Source: Thermus thermophilus HB8 (GTDB taxonomy: Bacteria > Deinococcota > Deinococci > Deinococcales > Thermaceae). Taken from it: a stretch of DNA of 64,000 bases. The stretch lies in assembly GCF_000091545.1 (NCBI RefSeq), contig NC_006461.1:1302469-1366468 (forward strand), in the 5' to 3' direction. The position numbers and the translations under genes are program-made. The notes beneath the pieces were generated by a model. It worked only from the letters and a program-made list of their open reading frames with translations, was not told the DNA's origin and made no database searches. Positions 43,007 through 50,818 of the stretch are shown here, piece after piece (the first letter of the stretch is position 1; every line of letters begins with the position of its first letter).

Positions 43007-43437
43007 GCTCCCTCCACCGGAAGGCCGGCGTCCAGCCAGCCCTTGAAGCCGTGGGCGATGTTCTTGGCGTTCTTGTAGCCTTTGGCCTGCAGAAACGCCG
43101 CCACCACCGCGGAAACGCTCCCCGAGTTGCAGTAAACGAGGATCAAGGCCTCCTTGTCCCGGGGAAGCTCCCCCAGGCGGTCCGGGACCTCCCCGGCGTA
43201 GATGTGCACCGAGCCCGGGATGTACCCCTTCTTGCGCTCCTCCTCCGTGCGCACGTCCAGGATGAAGGGCTCAAAGAGGAGGAGGTCGGAGGCCTCCGTG
43301 GGGTAGACGAGGTAGCCCGCCGGGGGCACCGCCTTGAGGAAGCGGCCGAAGGCCTCGGTCCAGTCCTCCCCCGCCCCGCCCTGCCCCCGGGCCAGGGCGA
43401 GGAAGGGGAGAAGGGCCAAGAGGTCCCGCCGGCGCAT
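43003..43437 (-). CDS. Exported rhodanese-like protein
   Basis: 144 aa. A possible Tat-type signal (MRRRDLLALLPFLALA) is followed by one rhodanese domain with LDVRTEEE, the catalytic loop VYCNSGSVS (C103) and a terminal GFKGWLDAGLPV. It could carry sulfane sulfur in the periplasm, as a helper of the Sox multienzyme system. It is 2 nt from soxA (43440) and overlaps the DUF302 gene. Confidence 0.88.
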   Translation of the reverse strand: MRRRDLLALLPFLALARGQGGAGEDWTEAFGRFLKAVPPAGYLVYPTEASDLLLFEPFILDVRTEEERKKGYIPGSVHIYAGEVPDRLGELPRDKEALILVYCNSGSVSAVVAAFLQAKGYKNAKNIAHGFKGWLDAGLPVEGA

Positions 43438-43439
43438 GG

Positions 43440-44246
43440 CTACCTCGTGAAGAAGGGAAGCTCCAGGAAGGAGTGCCCCGCCTTGGTGGCCTCGGCCAGG
43501 ATGTAGGTGGTGAGGGCGATGTGGACCTCCGAGTAGAACTCGGGTTTGGGGATGCCGATGGACTCGTAGCAGAAGTCAATCCGGTCCTCAAAGGTGTAGA
43601 GGCGGTCCTCCTCAAAGCGGTAGGCGGGCCACTCGTTGCCGAGGCCCTCCTTGGGGCTCCTCACCGGGGAAAGCCGCACCCTCTGGCCGGCGTAGCGCTC
43701 GTGGCAGACGGCGCAGCTCATGTCCCGGGGCCCGGCGCGGGTGTACCAGAGCTCCCGCCCCAGGTTGTACATGGCGATCTCCTGGGGGTGCTTGGGCACC
43801 ACCTGGATCTTGGCCTTGCTGGAGAAGGAGGCGATGAAGGTGGTGATGGCCCGCACCTCGTCCCGCTTGATCTCCTCGGGCTTGAAGCCCTGGACCCGCT
43901 GCATGCAGGTGTAGACCCTACTCTCCAGGTCCTCCACCCGCCCCGTGTCGGGGAAGTACTTGGGCAAGACGGCGTAGACCCCTTCCAGAACCCCCTTGCC
44001 CAGGCCGAAGTCGCACTCCTCGAGGGTCTTGCCCGAGGGCCCTTTCCGGTAAAAGAGCTCCTTCCCCTCCTCCACGAAGAGGTCGCCGGGGAGGATGCCG
44101 AAGGTCTCAAGGTACATCTCCCGCTGGCGCATGGCCTCCTCAAAGGGGTCCAGGGGCTTGCTTTGCTGCGTGTAGGCCACAAGCCCCCCAAGCGCCCCCA
44201 GGGCCACCCCGGCCAGCAAGATCAGACGCTTCTTCCGCACGCTCAC
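43440..44246 (-). CDS. soxA1: SoxA-like cytochrome c, copy 1
   Basis: 268 aa. An N-terminal hydrophobic segment is followed by a degenerate first domain with C78 and C114 but no CXXCH. The heme domain has CAVCH (C178, C181, H182), and C226 sits in DRIDFCYES, the position of the heme-ligating, catalytic Cys of SoxA. SoxAX attaches thiosulfate to the SoxY cysteine. It pairs with the neighbouring soxX1. A close second copy (47107-47883) lies on the other side of soxB. Confidence 0.88.
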   Translation of the reverse strand: MSVRKKRLILLAGVALGALGGLVAYTQQSKPLDPFEEAMRQREMYLETFGILPGDLFVEEGKELFYRKGPSGKTLEECDFGLGKGVLEGVYAVLPKYFPDTGRVEDLESRVYTCMQRVQGFKPEEIKRDEVRAITTFIASFSSKAKIQVVPKHPQEIAMYNLGRELWYTRAGPRDMSCAVCHERYAGQRVRLSPVRSPKEGLGNEWPAYRFEEDRLYTFEDRIDFCYESIGIPKPEFYSEVHIALTTYILAEATKAGHSFLELPFFTR

Positions 44247-44249
44247 GGC

Positions 44250-44810
44250 TCACCTCCGGTTAATGGGGGACTCAGGGGAGAGGAGGTAGGCCACCAGGTC
44301 GGCCGTCTCCTCGGGGGTGAAGTACCCGTGCACCCCGCCCCGGTACATGAGGGAGCAGGGGACAAAGGCCCAGGCGTTGTAGATCTTCTCGTAGGTGTAG
44401 CGCACCACCGCCTCCGACAGGCCGCGCTGGCCGTAGCCCGTGAGGCTCGGCCCCATGGTCCCGTAGGCGACCTCCCGGGGGTCCCCTTGGTGGCAGGCGT
44501 AGCAGTTGCCCCGCTTGGGGTCGGTGAAGACCTTCTCCCCGTTCTTCCAGTCGCCCATGAGCTTCCCCGAGGCGGGGTACTTGATGAGGGCCCTTTGCTC
44601 CGCGAGGAAGGCCGGGACAAGTTCGGGGGGAAGCTTGTCCCGGTACTGCGTACAGAGGGCCTGGGCCTTGTCCTGGGAGAGCATCACCTGGGCGAAGGCC
44701 TCGCCCCCCGTCTGGATGGCGGCCTCGAGGCGGGCCCTAAACGGCCCCACCTGGGAAAGCCCGAGGCCTAAGGCCAAAAACCCCAAGGCCAGAAACGCCT
44801 TTCGCTTCAT
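44250..44810 (-). CDS. soxX1: SoxX-like cytochrome c, copy 1
   Basis: 186 aa. A signal peptide is followed by one heme motif CYACH (C103, C106, H107) and the segment EQRALIKYPASGKLMGDW, shared nearly word for word with copy 2. It is the small subunit of SoxAX. The ATG overlaps the soxB stop (ATGA), and soxA1 begins 3 nt after its own stop. Confidence 0.88.
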   Translation of the reverse strand: MKRKAFLALGFLALGLGLSQVGPFRARLEAAIQTGGEAFAQVMLSQDKAQALCTQYRDKLPPELVPAFLAEQRALIKYPASGKLMGDWKNGEKVFTDPKRGNCYACHQGDPREVAYGTMGPSLTGYGQRGLSEAVVRYTYEKIYNAWAFVPCSLMYRGGVHGYFTPEETADLVAYLLSPESPINRR

Positions 44811-46528
44811 CCCGTCACCTCCGGCATGCGGTAGTTGCGCCCGATGACCTTGACGTTGGGCTCGGGCCGGACGCGCACCCGGCCCACGGACCGCAAGTAC
44901 TCGGCGAGAACCTCGTAGATGGGCTTGGGCTCGTACCCCGGCTTGGCCTCCCCCACCCGCTGCAGCCTCCCCCCGTAGGCGGCGGCCAAGTAGCGGCGGT
45001 TCGGGTCCAAGGGCCTGCCCCCCACCTCCACCTCCCGGATCCTTTCCCCGGTGGGGGCATCGGGGTCCAGGACGTAGCGGAGGCCAAAGACCCGGCTCAC
45101 GTCCCCGCCCTGCTGGTAGAAGGGGTCCGGGGTGAAGACGTTGCTTGCGATGTCCTCCAGGACCGCCTTGATCTGCGCTCCCCGGAGGTAGAAGAGGTAG
45201 AGCTCGGGGTAGGTGAAGCCGGTGTAGGCGTAGAGGTGGTCCCAGGTGATGGCCTGCCCCGGGAGGATGGTGGTCCCCCAGCGCACCGCCGGGCTGAAGA
45301 CCACCTCCACCTCGGGGTAAATGGCCTTCACCGCCTCCCCCACAAGCTGGTCCCAGGTGGAGTACAGGGTGTCCCGCTTGTAGAGGAGGGTCTCGGAGAC
45401 CGCCAAGGGGGTGAAGAGGTGGTCCTGGTGGGGAGCGAGCTGGGCCTTGAGGAAGGCCTCCACGTCCTCGGCCTTGGGCAGGTGCTCCGCGAGAACGGGG
45501 AGCACCCGCACCCGGAGGTTGGCGATGCCCCCCTTCCAAAGCTTCAGGTCCACCCGCATCAGGGCCTTCCCGGCGGCGCTCCCCGCCACGATCCAGGTCT
45601 TCCCCACCCGCCAGGGCCTGGGGGTGAGGTCGTGGGTGTGGCCGGAGAGGATGAGGTCAATCCCCCGGATCCGCTCCGCCAAGGCGGCGTCCAGCTGCAT
45701 CCCGTTGTGGGAGAGGAGGACCACGGCGTTCGCCCCCTCGGCGCGGGCCTTGTCCACCGCCTCCTGCAGCCTCCTCTCGTCCAGGGCGAAGGAGAGCCCC
45801 TCGGTAAAGGATTCGGGGTGGGAAACCTTGACGTAGGGGTAGCTCGCCCCCACCACCGCCAGGGCGTAGGGCCCCACCCGGTGGATCCGGTAGGCGGGGA
45901 AGAGGGGGTCGCCGAAGAGGTCGTCCACGATGTTGTAGGAGAGGAACTCTCCCCGGAAGAGCCCAAGGAGCTCCTCCACCCGCTCCCGCCCCAGGGTCCA
46001 CTCCCAGTGGGAGACCATGTGGTCCACCCCCACGAGGTTCTGCCACCGCACCACGGCCTCGCCCCGGGTGAGGAGGGAAAGCCCGGAGTTGGTCCAGGTG
46101 TCCCCGCCGTCCAGGACCAAGGCCTTACCCCCCTCGGCCTCCACCCGGGCCTTCTGGTCGCGGATGAGGGCGGTGAGGGCGCCCATCCCCCCTATGGGCC
46201 CGAAGGTCCGGGCGAGCTCCACGAAGTCCACGTAGGAGAGGAGGTAGGCGAGGGGCGTGCCCCGCTCCACGCCGTAGTAGCGGAGGATGGCCTCCCCCGT
46301 GAGGTAGCCCGGGCGGCCCATGAGGGGCTTGGGGGCGATGAGGTTCGGGGGCTCCATGAAGTAGTGGGGGAAGGCTTGGCCGTGGAGGTCGGAGAAGTAG
46401 AGGAGGGTGGCGTCCCCGTAGGGGGGGAGGTCGTAAAGGGACCTGGGGTCCTCCAGGGCCCGGGCCCACCCCCTAGGCCCCAGGACCGCCAAAGCGGAAA
46501 GAAGCTGAAGGAGCTCCCTGCGGTTCAT
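44807..46528 (-). CDS. soxB: Sulfate thiohydrolase SoxB
   Basis: 573 aa, the length of the structurally known Thermus SoxB. It belongs to the 5'-nucleotidase/metallophosphatase family: YFSDLHGQ, LDGGDTW, VLLSHNGMQLD and LSGHTHD hold the two Mn ions, and a C-terminal nucleotidase domain follows. It hydrolyses sulfate from SoxY-bound thiosulfonate in the periplasm. An N-terminal signal (about 1-24) is present. It is flanked symmetrically by the two SoxA/SoxX pairs. Confidence 0.95.
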   Translation of the reverse strand: MNRRELLQLLSALAVLGPRGWARALEDPRSLYDLPPYGDATLLYFSDLHGQAFPHYFMEPPNLIAPKPLMGRPGYLTGEAILRYYGVERGTPLAYLLSYVDFVELARTFGPIGGMGALTALIRDQKARVEAEGGKALVLDGGDTWTNSGLSLLTRGEAVVRWQNLVGVDHMVSHWEWTLGRERVEELLGLFRGEFLSYNIVDDLFGDPLFPAYRIHRVGPYALAVVGASYPYVKVSHPESFTEGLSFALDERRLQEAVDKARAEGANAVVLLSHNGMQLDAALAERIRGIDLILSGHTHDLTPRPWRVGKTWIVAGSAAGKALMRVDLKLWKGGIANLRVRVLPVLAEHLPKAEDVEAFLKAQLAPHQDHLFTPLAVSETLLYKRDTLYSTWDQLVGEAVKAIYPEVEVVFSPAVRWGTTILPGQAITWDHLYAYTGFTYPELYLFYLRGAQIKAVLEDIASNVFTPDPFYQQGGDVSRVFGLRYVLDPDAPTGERIREVEVGGRPLDPNRRYLAAAYGGRLQRVGEAKPGYEPKPIYEVLAEYLRSVGRVRVRPEPNVKVIGRNYRMPEVTG

Positions 46529-47097
46529 TTGGACCCCACCGCCGGCTTGGTGTTGAAGTCGCTCTCGGGGTCCAGGAGGTAGGCCACCACGTCGGCGATC
46601 TCCTCGGGGGTGAGAAGGCCCTGGGCCCCGAAGCGGTACATGACGGTGCAGGGGAAGTAGGCCCAGGAGTTGTAGATCACCTCGTAGGTGTAGCGCTGCA
46701 CCGCCTCCGACTGGCCCCGCTTGAGGCCGTACTTCTCCAGGCTCGGGCCCACGTCGCCCCCCAGGTGTTCGGGGGAGCCAAAGTGGCAGGAGAAGCAGTT
46801 GGCCTTCCGCAGGTCGTTGAAGATGGCCCCGCCCTTCCTCCAGTCCCCCATGAGCTTCCCGGAAGCGGGGTACTTGATCAGGACGCGCTGCTCTTCCAGG
46901 AACTTGGGGAGGAGGTCGGCGGGGAGGCGGTTCCGGTGGATGGAGCAGAGGGCCTGGTCGGGCCTTTGGCCCACGAAAACCTCGGCGTAGGCCTTGCCTC
47001 CGGTCTCAATCCGCTTAAGCTCCTCCTCGGTGAAGTAGCGCTGGGCCAGGGCGAAGGCCAAGGCCAGGACAAAAAGGGCTACGAGAACCTTCCGCAT
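46525..47097 (-). CDS. soxX2: SoxX-like cytochrome c, copy 2
   Basis: 190 aa with signal peptide, one heme motif CFSCH (C101, C104, H105) and the same EQRVLIKYPASGKLMGDW block as copy 1. Its stop overlaps the soxB start (ATGA), and it follows soxA2 by 9 nt. It is presumably the partner of soxA2 in a second SoxAX complex. Confidence 0.88.
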   Translation of the reverse strand: MRKVLVALFVLALAFALAQRYFTEEELKRIETGGKAYAEVFVGQRPDQALCSIHRNRLPADLLPKFLEEQRVLIKYPASGKLMGDWRKGGAIFNDLRKANCFSCHFGSPEHLGGDVGPSLEKYGLKRGQSEAVQRYTYEVIYNSWAYFPCTVMYRFGAQGLLTPEEIADVVAYLLDPESDFNTKPAVGSK

Positions 47098-47106
47098 GCT
47101 CCCTCC

Positions 47107-47883
47107 TCACCGCACGAAGGCGGGCCACTCCTCCACCACGGCCCCGTTTGCGTGGTAGGCCAGGTAGAGCTCCAGGGCGAGGATGGGCTGGGAGTAAAGG
47201 GCGGGCTGAGGGTGGGCGATGTTGCCGTAGCAGGCCCGGATCCGGTCCTGCATGGTCCAGGTCTGGTCGTTGGAGTAGCGGTAGGCGGGCCAGTGGGTCC
47301 AGGACTTGTCCTTGCCCAGGACGTCGGCGTAGGGCAGGACCCCGGCGCGCCGGCCCACGTAGCTCACGTGGCAGGTGGCGCACCCCACGTCCCGGGCCCC
47401 CGAGCGGGCCCAGAAGAGCTTCTCCCCGAGGGCGTAAAGCTCCCGCTCCTCCGGGAAGAGGAGGCGCACCTGGATTTTGTGCCCCGTGGACTTGCTGGCG
47501 ATGTAGAAGGCGACGGCCACCACCTCGTCCCGCTTCACCTCTTCGGGCTTGAAGCCCTGGACCCGGGTCATGCAGGTGACGATGCGGCTGTCCAGGTCCT
47601 CAACCCGGTTCGTGTCCAGGAAGTAGCGGGGAAGCCTCGCCGCCGCCCCCTCCAAGACCCCCTTCCCCAGGCCGAAGTCGCACTCGGCCATGGTCTTTCC
47701 CGAGGGCCCCTTCCGGTGGAAGAGCTCCTCCCCCTGCATGACCACGAGCTCGGTGGGGAGGATGCCCGCGGTGCTCAGGAGAAGCTCCTTCTGCCGCTTG
47801 GCCTCCTCCCTAGGGTCCACGTCGCCCTGGGCCAAGGCAACCCCCAGGAGGAGGGCGGCGAATAAAACCAGGCCTCGGCGCAT
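47107..47883 (-). CDS. soxA2: SoxA-like cytochrome c, copy 2
   Basis: 258 aa from the ATG at 47883, where a signal peptide begins and AGGGAGG lies upstream. Like copy 1 it has C68 and C104 in a heme-less first domain, CATCH (C168, C171, H172) and the catalytic-position C218 in DRIRACYG. This C-terminal block looks more like canonical SoxA than copy 1 does. It follows soxZ across a gap with a strong hairpin. Confidence 0.88.
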   Translation of the reverse strand: MRRGLVLFAALLLGVALAQGDVDPREEAKRQKELLLSTAGILPTELVVMQGEELFHRKGPSGKTMAECDFGLGKGVLEGAAARLPRYFLDTNRVEDLDSRIVTCMTRVQGFKPEEVKRDEVVAVAFYIASKSTGHKIQVRLLFPEERELYALGEKLFWARSGARDVGCATCHVSYVGRRAGVLPYADVLGKDKSWTHWPAYRYSNDQTWTMQDRIRACYGNIAHPQPALYSQPILALELYLAYHANGAVVEEWPAFVR

Positions 47884-47924
47884 AATCCCCAAACCTCCCT
47901 TCCATACCTTCCATAAGGTCATAA

Positions 47925-47948
47925 GGTGCCCGGGGACCCCCGGGCACC
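47925..47948 (-). other. Perfect 11-bp hairpin between soxZ and soxA2
   Basis: GGTGCCCGGGG pairs with CCCCGGGCACC around a 2-nt loop, right after the soxZ stop. A smaller repeat, ACCTT-CCAT-AAGGT, lies next to it (around 47907-47920). Without a T-run this fits an attenuator or RNA-processing site that lets soxWYZ be made in excess of the genes below. Confidence 0.65.
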
Positions 47949-47952
47949 CCCT

Positions 47953-48279
47953 TTAGACCAGCTCCAGCTTGACCGAAGCCTCGCCCGTGTCCCCGTCCGT
48001 GTCCTTGAGCTTGATGGTGAAGGTCCCCGCCTTCTCCGCCTTGAACTTAAAGGCGTAGAGGGGGTTGGCGCTGGTGGAGGGCCCGGGCCGGGCCTCCGCC
48101 ACCTTCTCCCCCTCAAAGTAGACCTCCACCAGGTTGATGTACTTGGCGGGGATCAGCTTCCCCTCGGCGTCGCGGCGGGTGCCGGGCTCGTTGGGGTGCT
48201 GGGCCACCACCTGAAGCCGGAACTCCTCGCCCGCCTTGGGCTTGGCGGGGTTTAGGCGCGCGATGGTCCTAAAAGGCAT
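47953..48279 (-). CDS. soxZ: SoxZ
   Basis: 108 aa, a single Ig-like domain (ARLNPAKPKAGEEFRLQVVAQHP at the start; GEASVKLELV at the end) with no signal peptide, as is normal for SoxZ. It binds SoxY and is exported with it through the SoxY Tat signal. Together they form the carrier on which all sulfur intermediates travel. Confidence 0.94.
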   Translation of the reverse strand: MPFRTIARLNPAKPKAGEEFRLQVVAQHPNEPGTRRDAEGKLIPAKYINLVEVYFEGEKVAEARPGPSTSANPLYAFKFKAEKAGTFTIKLKDTDGDTGEASVKLELV

Positions 48280-48291
48280 GCCGCACCTCCC

Positions 48292-48744
48292 TTAACCGCA
48301 GCCCCCCACGGTGACGCGGGTGCTCGCCGAGGCCAGAAGAAGCTTCCCGTCCTGGGTCTCCACCACCGCCCGGATGGCCGTGGTCTCCGCCAAGCGAACC
48401 CGGGTGGCGTAGTAGGGCTCCGCCTTCATGGGCATGAAGGCCAAGATGTGCGGGGTGGGGTTCTTGTCGGCGAAGAGGTGGATGGCCTTCACCTGCTCCT
48501 TGGGCAGGGCCACCTCCACCTCGGCGGGCACGTTGGCCCCGCTTTCGGCAATGGCCGGCATGTTGAGCTTCACCGCGTCCGAGGGGGTAAGGTCCTTAAA
48601 GCCTTTGCCGAAGACCTCCTTGAGCGCCTGCTCCAGGTGCTCCAGGTCCTCGCCCTCGAGGCCCTGGGCCCTCGCGGGAAGCCCGGAGAGGGCCAGGGCC
48701 CCTAGGGCCGCGCCGGTCGCCTTGAGAAACGTTCGCCTATCCAC
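48292..48744 (-). CDS. soxY: SoxY, sulfur-carrier protein
   Basis: 150 aa. MDRRTFLKATGAALG is a Tat signal. The protein ends VGGCG, placing the sulfur-carrying Cys (C149) on the flexible C-terminal arm, the hallmark of SoxY. The start is the GTG at 48744, 5 nt after AAAGGAGG; a GTG at 48750 overlaps that site. It overlaps soxW slightly, so the carrier and its reductase are made together. Confidence 0.94.
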   Translation of the reverse strand: MDRRTFLKATGAALGALALSGLPARAQGLEGEDLEHLEQALKEVFGKGFKDLTPSDAVKLNMPAIAESGANVPAEVEVALPKEQVKAIHLFADKNPTPHILAFMPMKAEPYYATRVRLAETTAIRAVVETQDGKLLLASASTRVTVGGCG

Positions 48745-49165
48745 ACGCACCTCCTTTGGCGCACACCTGGCGGAGCTCCTTGAGGAACTCCGCCCGGGGC
48801 CGGCTGCCGAAGAGCCGGCCCACCTCTTCCCACGCCCCCGCATTGGGGACGAGGAAGACGAAGGTCGGGGTGCCCGGCACCCGGTAGCGCCGGGCGAGCT
48901 CCTGGCCCTCGGGGGTGTCCACGCTCACCGAGGCCACCACAAAGCGGGCCTCCAGGAGGCGGCTCACCCCGGGGTCGGAGAGGACGAAGGTGTTCATCTG
49001 CTGGCAGTAGGGGCAGTGCTCGCTGTGGAAGTAGACCATCACCATCCGCCCGTGGGCCTGGGCGAGGGCAAGGGCCTCCGGGTAGGGATACCAGCGGCCG
49101 AAGTCGGGGAGGGCCCAGGCCCACAGCAGGAGGGCCGAGAGGAGGAGTGTGTACACCTTCCGCAT
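48737..49165 (-). CDS. soxW: Periplasmic thioredoxin SoxW
   Basis: 142 aa. A signal peptide (about 1-19) precedes a thioredoxin-like domain with the active site HCPYC (C51, C54) and the cis-proline VPGTPTFVF. SoxW keeps SoxYZ cysteines reduced and is itself reduced by CcdA, encoded at the far end of the same operon. It is the first gene of the sox transcript. The start at 49165 is the one that gives a signal peptide; 22 extra upstream codons are not plausible. Confidence 0.87.
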   Translation of the reverse strand: MRKVYTLLLSALLLWAWALPDFGRWYPYPEALALAQAHGRMVMVYFHSEHCPYCQQMNTFVLSDPGVSRLLEARFVVASVSVDTPEGQELARRYRVPGTPTFVFLVPNAGAWEEVGRLFGSRPRAEFLKELRQVCAKGGACG

Positions 49166-49168
49166 ACG

Positions 49169-49231
49169 GTACACCGCCAGGGTACCCCACGAGGACATTT
49201 GTACCTTACCACACCCCCCTAGAGCATTCAA
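49169..49231 (-). promoter_or_regulatory. Sox operon promoter with GTAC-containing candidate operator sites
   Basis: On the minus strand TTGAAT (49226-49231) and TAAGGT (49203-49208) are 17 nt apart. Three GTAC cores (49169-49172, 49182-49185, 49201-49204) cover the -10 box and the leader. They could be sites for a thiosulfate-responsive repressor; no regulator gene is present in the cluster. Confidence 0.5.
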
Positions 49232-49285
49232 GGCCCCCCGTGGAGCCCCGGCCGCCTACCTTAAGGCCCGCTTAACCCCTTCCCC

Positions 49286-49315
49286 TTGACGCCGCCCAGG
49301 GCGGGCCTCTACCCT
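49286..49315 (+). promoter_or_regulatory. cycA promoter
   Basis: TTGACG (49286-49291), 18-nt spacer, TACCCT (49310-49315). GGAGGG lies in front of the ATG at 49334. It diverges from the sox promoter across 168 bp. Confidence 0.65.
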
Positions 49316-49333
49316 ATACCCCGGAGGGTAAGC

Positions 49334-49780
49334 ATGAAACGGACGCTCATGGCTTTCTTGCTGCTCGGCGGCCTGGCCCTGGCCCAGGCGGACGGCGCCA
49401 AGATCTACGCCCAGTGCGCGGGGTGCCACCAGCAAAACGGCCAAGGCATCCCCGGGGCCTTCCCGCCCCTCGCGGGCCACGTGGCGGAGATCCTCGCCAA
49501 GGAAGGCGGTAGGGAGTACCTCATCCTGGTCCTTCTCTACGGCCTCCAGGGCCAGATTGAGGTCAAGGGCATGAAGTACAACGGCGTCATGTCCTCCTTC
49601 GCCCAGCTCAAGGACGAGGAGATCGCCGCCGTCCTCAACCACATCGCCACCGCCTGGGGCGACGCCAAGAAGGTCAAGGGCTTCAAGCCCTTCACCGCCG
49701 AGGAGGTGAAGAAGCTCCGGGCCAAGAAGCTCACCCCCCAGCAGGTGCTGGCAGAGCGGAAGAAGCTCGGCCTGAAGTAA
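49334..49780 (+). CDS. cycA: Cytochrome c-552
   Basis: 148 aa with a 17-residue signal peptide. The mature protein (from QADGAKIYAQ) is the well-known soluble cytochrome c-552 of T. thermophilus, with CAGCH (C28, C31, H32), the Met ligand in YNGVMSSF and a long C-terminal extension wrapping the fold. It carries electrons to the ba3 oxidase. Placed divergently to the sox operon, it is the natural acceptor of SoxAX and SoxCD electrons. Confidence 0.96.
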   Translation: MKRTLMAFLLLGGLALAQADGAKIYAQCAGCHQQNGQGIPGAFPPLAGHVAEILAKEGGREYLILVLLYGLQGQIEVKGMKYNGVMSSFAQLKDEEIAAVLNHIATAWGDAKKVKGFKPFTAEEVKKLRAKKLTPQQVLAERKKLGLK

Positions 49781-49822
49781 CCCCACCCCATGCTGGCCCA
49801 GGCCGGCGTGGGGACCCCGGTA

Positions 49823-49851
49823 AAGGGGCCTGGGCGCTTCCCCGGGCCCTT
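49823..49851 (+). terminator. Terminator-like hairpin after cycA
   Basis: AAGGG(G)CCTGGG pairs with CCCGGGCCCTT around a 6-nt loop, with one bulge and one G-T pair. No strong T-run follows, so readthrough into the next gene is possible. Confidence 0.55.
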
Positions 49852-49867
49852 CCGGTTTAATGGGAGG

Positions 49868-50818
49868 GTGCTGGAGCTTTCCCTGGAAAAGGCCTTCTCC
49901 GGGTTCCGCCTCTCTGTGGCCCTCTCCGTGGCCGAGGGCGAGACCCTGGCCCTCCTCGGACCCTCGGGAAGCGGGAAGAGCACCCTGCTCAGGCTCGTGG
50001 CCGGGCTCCTCAGGCCCGATAGGGGCTTCGTGCGCTTCCTGGGCGAGGACCTCACCCCCCTTCCCCCGGAAAGGCGGAAAGTGGGCTTCCTCTTCCAGGA
50101 CTACGCCCTCTTCCCCCACCTCACCGTGGAGGAAAACGTCGCCTTCGGCCTTGTGGAGGCCCGCTGGCCAAGGGAGGCGAGAGAGGGGCGGGTGCGGGAG
50201 CTCCTCAAGCGCATGGAGCTCACCCCCCACGCCAGGAAGCGCCCCCAGGAGCTTTCCGGGGGCGAGCAACAGAGGGTGGCCCTGGCCCGGGCCCTGGCCC
50301 CTAGGCCCAGGCTCCTCCTCCTGGACGAGCCCTTAGGGGCCCTGGACCTGAGGCTTCGGGAAGAGCTCCTCTTCTTCCTGCGCCGGACGCTCAAGGAGGA
50401 AGGGGTCACCACCCTCCTCGTGACCCACGACCAGGGGGAGGCCTTCCTCCTCGCCCACCGGGTGGCCCTTCTGCGGGAGGGGCGCCTGGTCCAGGTGGGC
50501 CGGCCCGAGGAGGTCTACGCCCGCCCCAAGGACCCATGGGCCGCCCGCTTCCTGGGGCACAAGAACCTCCTCTCCCCCGGGGAAAGCCAGGCCTTAGGGC
50601 TTCCCCCAAAGGCCCACCTCCTCCCCCCAAGGGCCCTCGCCCTCGGGGGGAGCCTGGAAGGGGTGGTGGAGGAGCGGCTCTTTTTCGGGCCACGGGTGGG
50701 GCTTTGGGTGCGGGTAGGGGGGGTCAGGCTCTACCTCGAGGCCCCCGAGGGCCCGGAAGAGGGCGCCCCCATAGCCCTCCGCCTGGACCCCGCCCAGGCG
50801 GTACCCTTGGAGGGATGA
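49868..50818 (+). CDS. ABC transporter ATPase (possibly thiamine/precursor uptake)
   Basis: 316 aa from a GTG that follows TTTAAT (49856-49861) by 6 nt, so leaderless. Walker A GPSGSGKS, Q-loop FQDYALFPH, signature LSGGEQQR, Walker B LLLLDEP and a C-terminal TOBE-like domain (about 230-316) place it with the Fe3+/sulfate/putrescine/thiamine ATPases. Its TGA overlaps the start of thiamine pyrophosphokinase, which suggests thiamine or a precursor as substrate (inference). No permease or binding protein is adjacent. Confidence 0.78.
   Translation: MLELSLEKAFSGFRLSVALSVAEGETLALLGPSGSGKSTLLRLVAGLLRPDRGFVRFLGEDLTPLPPERRKVGFLFQDYALFPHLTVEENVAFGLVEARWPREAREGRVRELLKRMELTPHARKRPQELSGGEQQRVALARALAPRPRLLLLDEPLGALDLRLREELLFFLRRTLKEEGVTTLLVTHDQGEAFLLAHRVALLREGRLVQVGRPEEVYARPKDPWAARFLGHKNLLSPGESQALGLPPKAHLLPPRALALGGSLEGVVEERLFFGPRVGLWVRVGGVRLYLEAPEGPEEGAPIALRLDPAQAVPLEG

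Noticed and set aside
40943..43078. Long plus-strand open frame of 711 codons over soxF and the DUF302 gene
   Set aside because: It is a mirror of GC-rich codon bias: His/Gly/Leu/Val-rich text with no motifs, fully antisense to clear genes. Similar long frames at 56368-58476 and 61084-63150 were rejected for the same reason.
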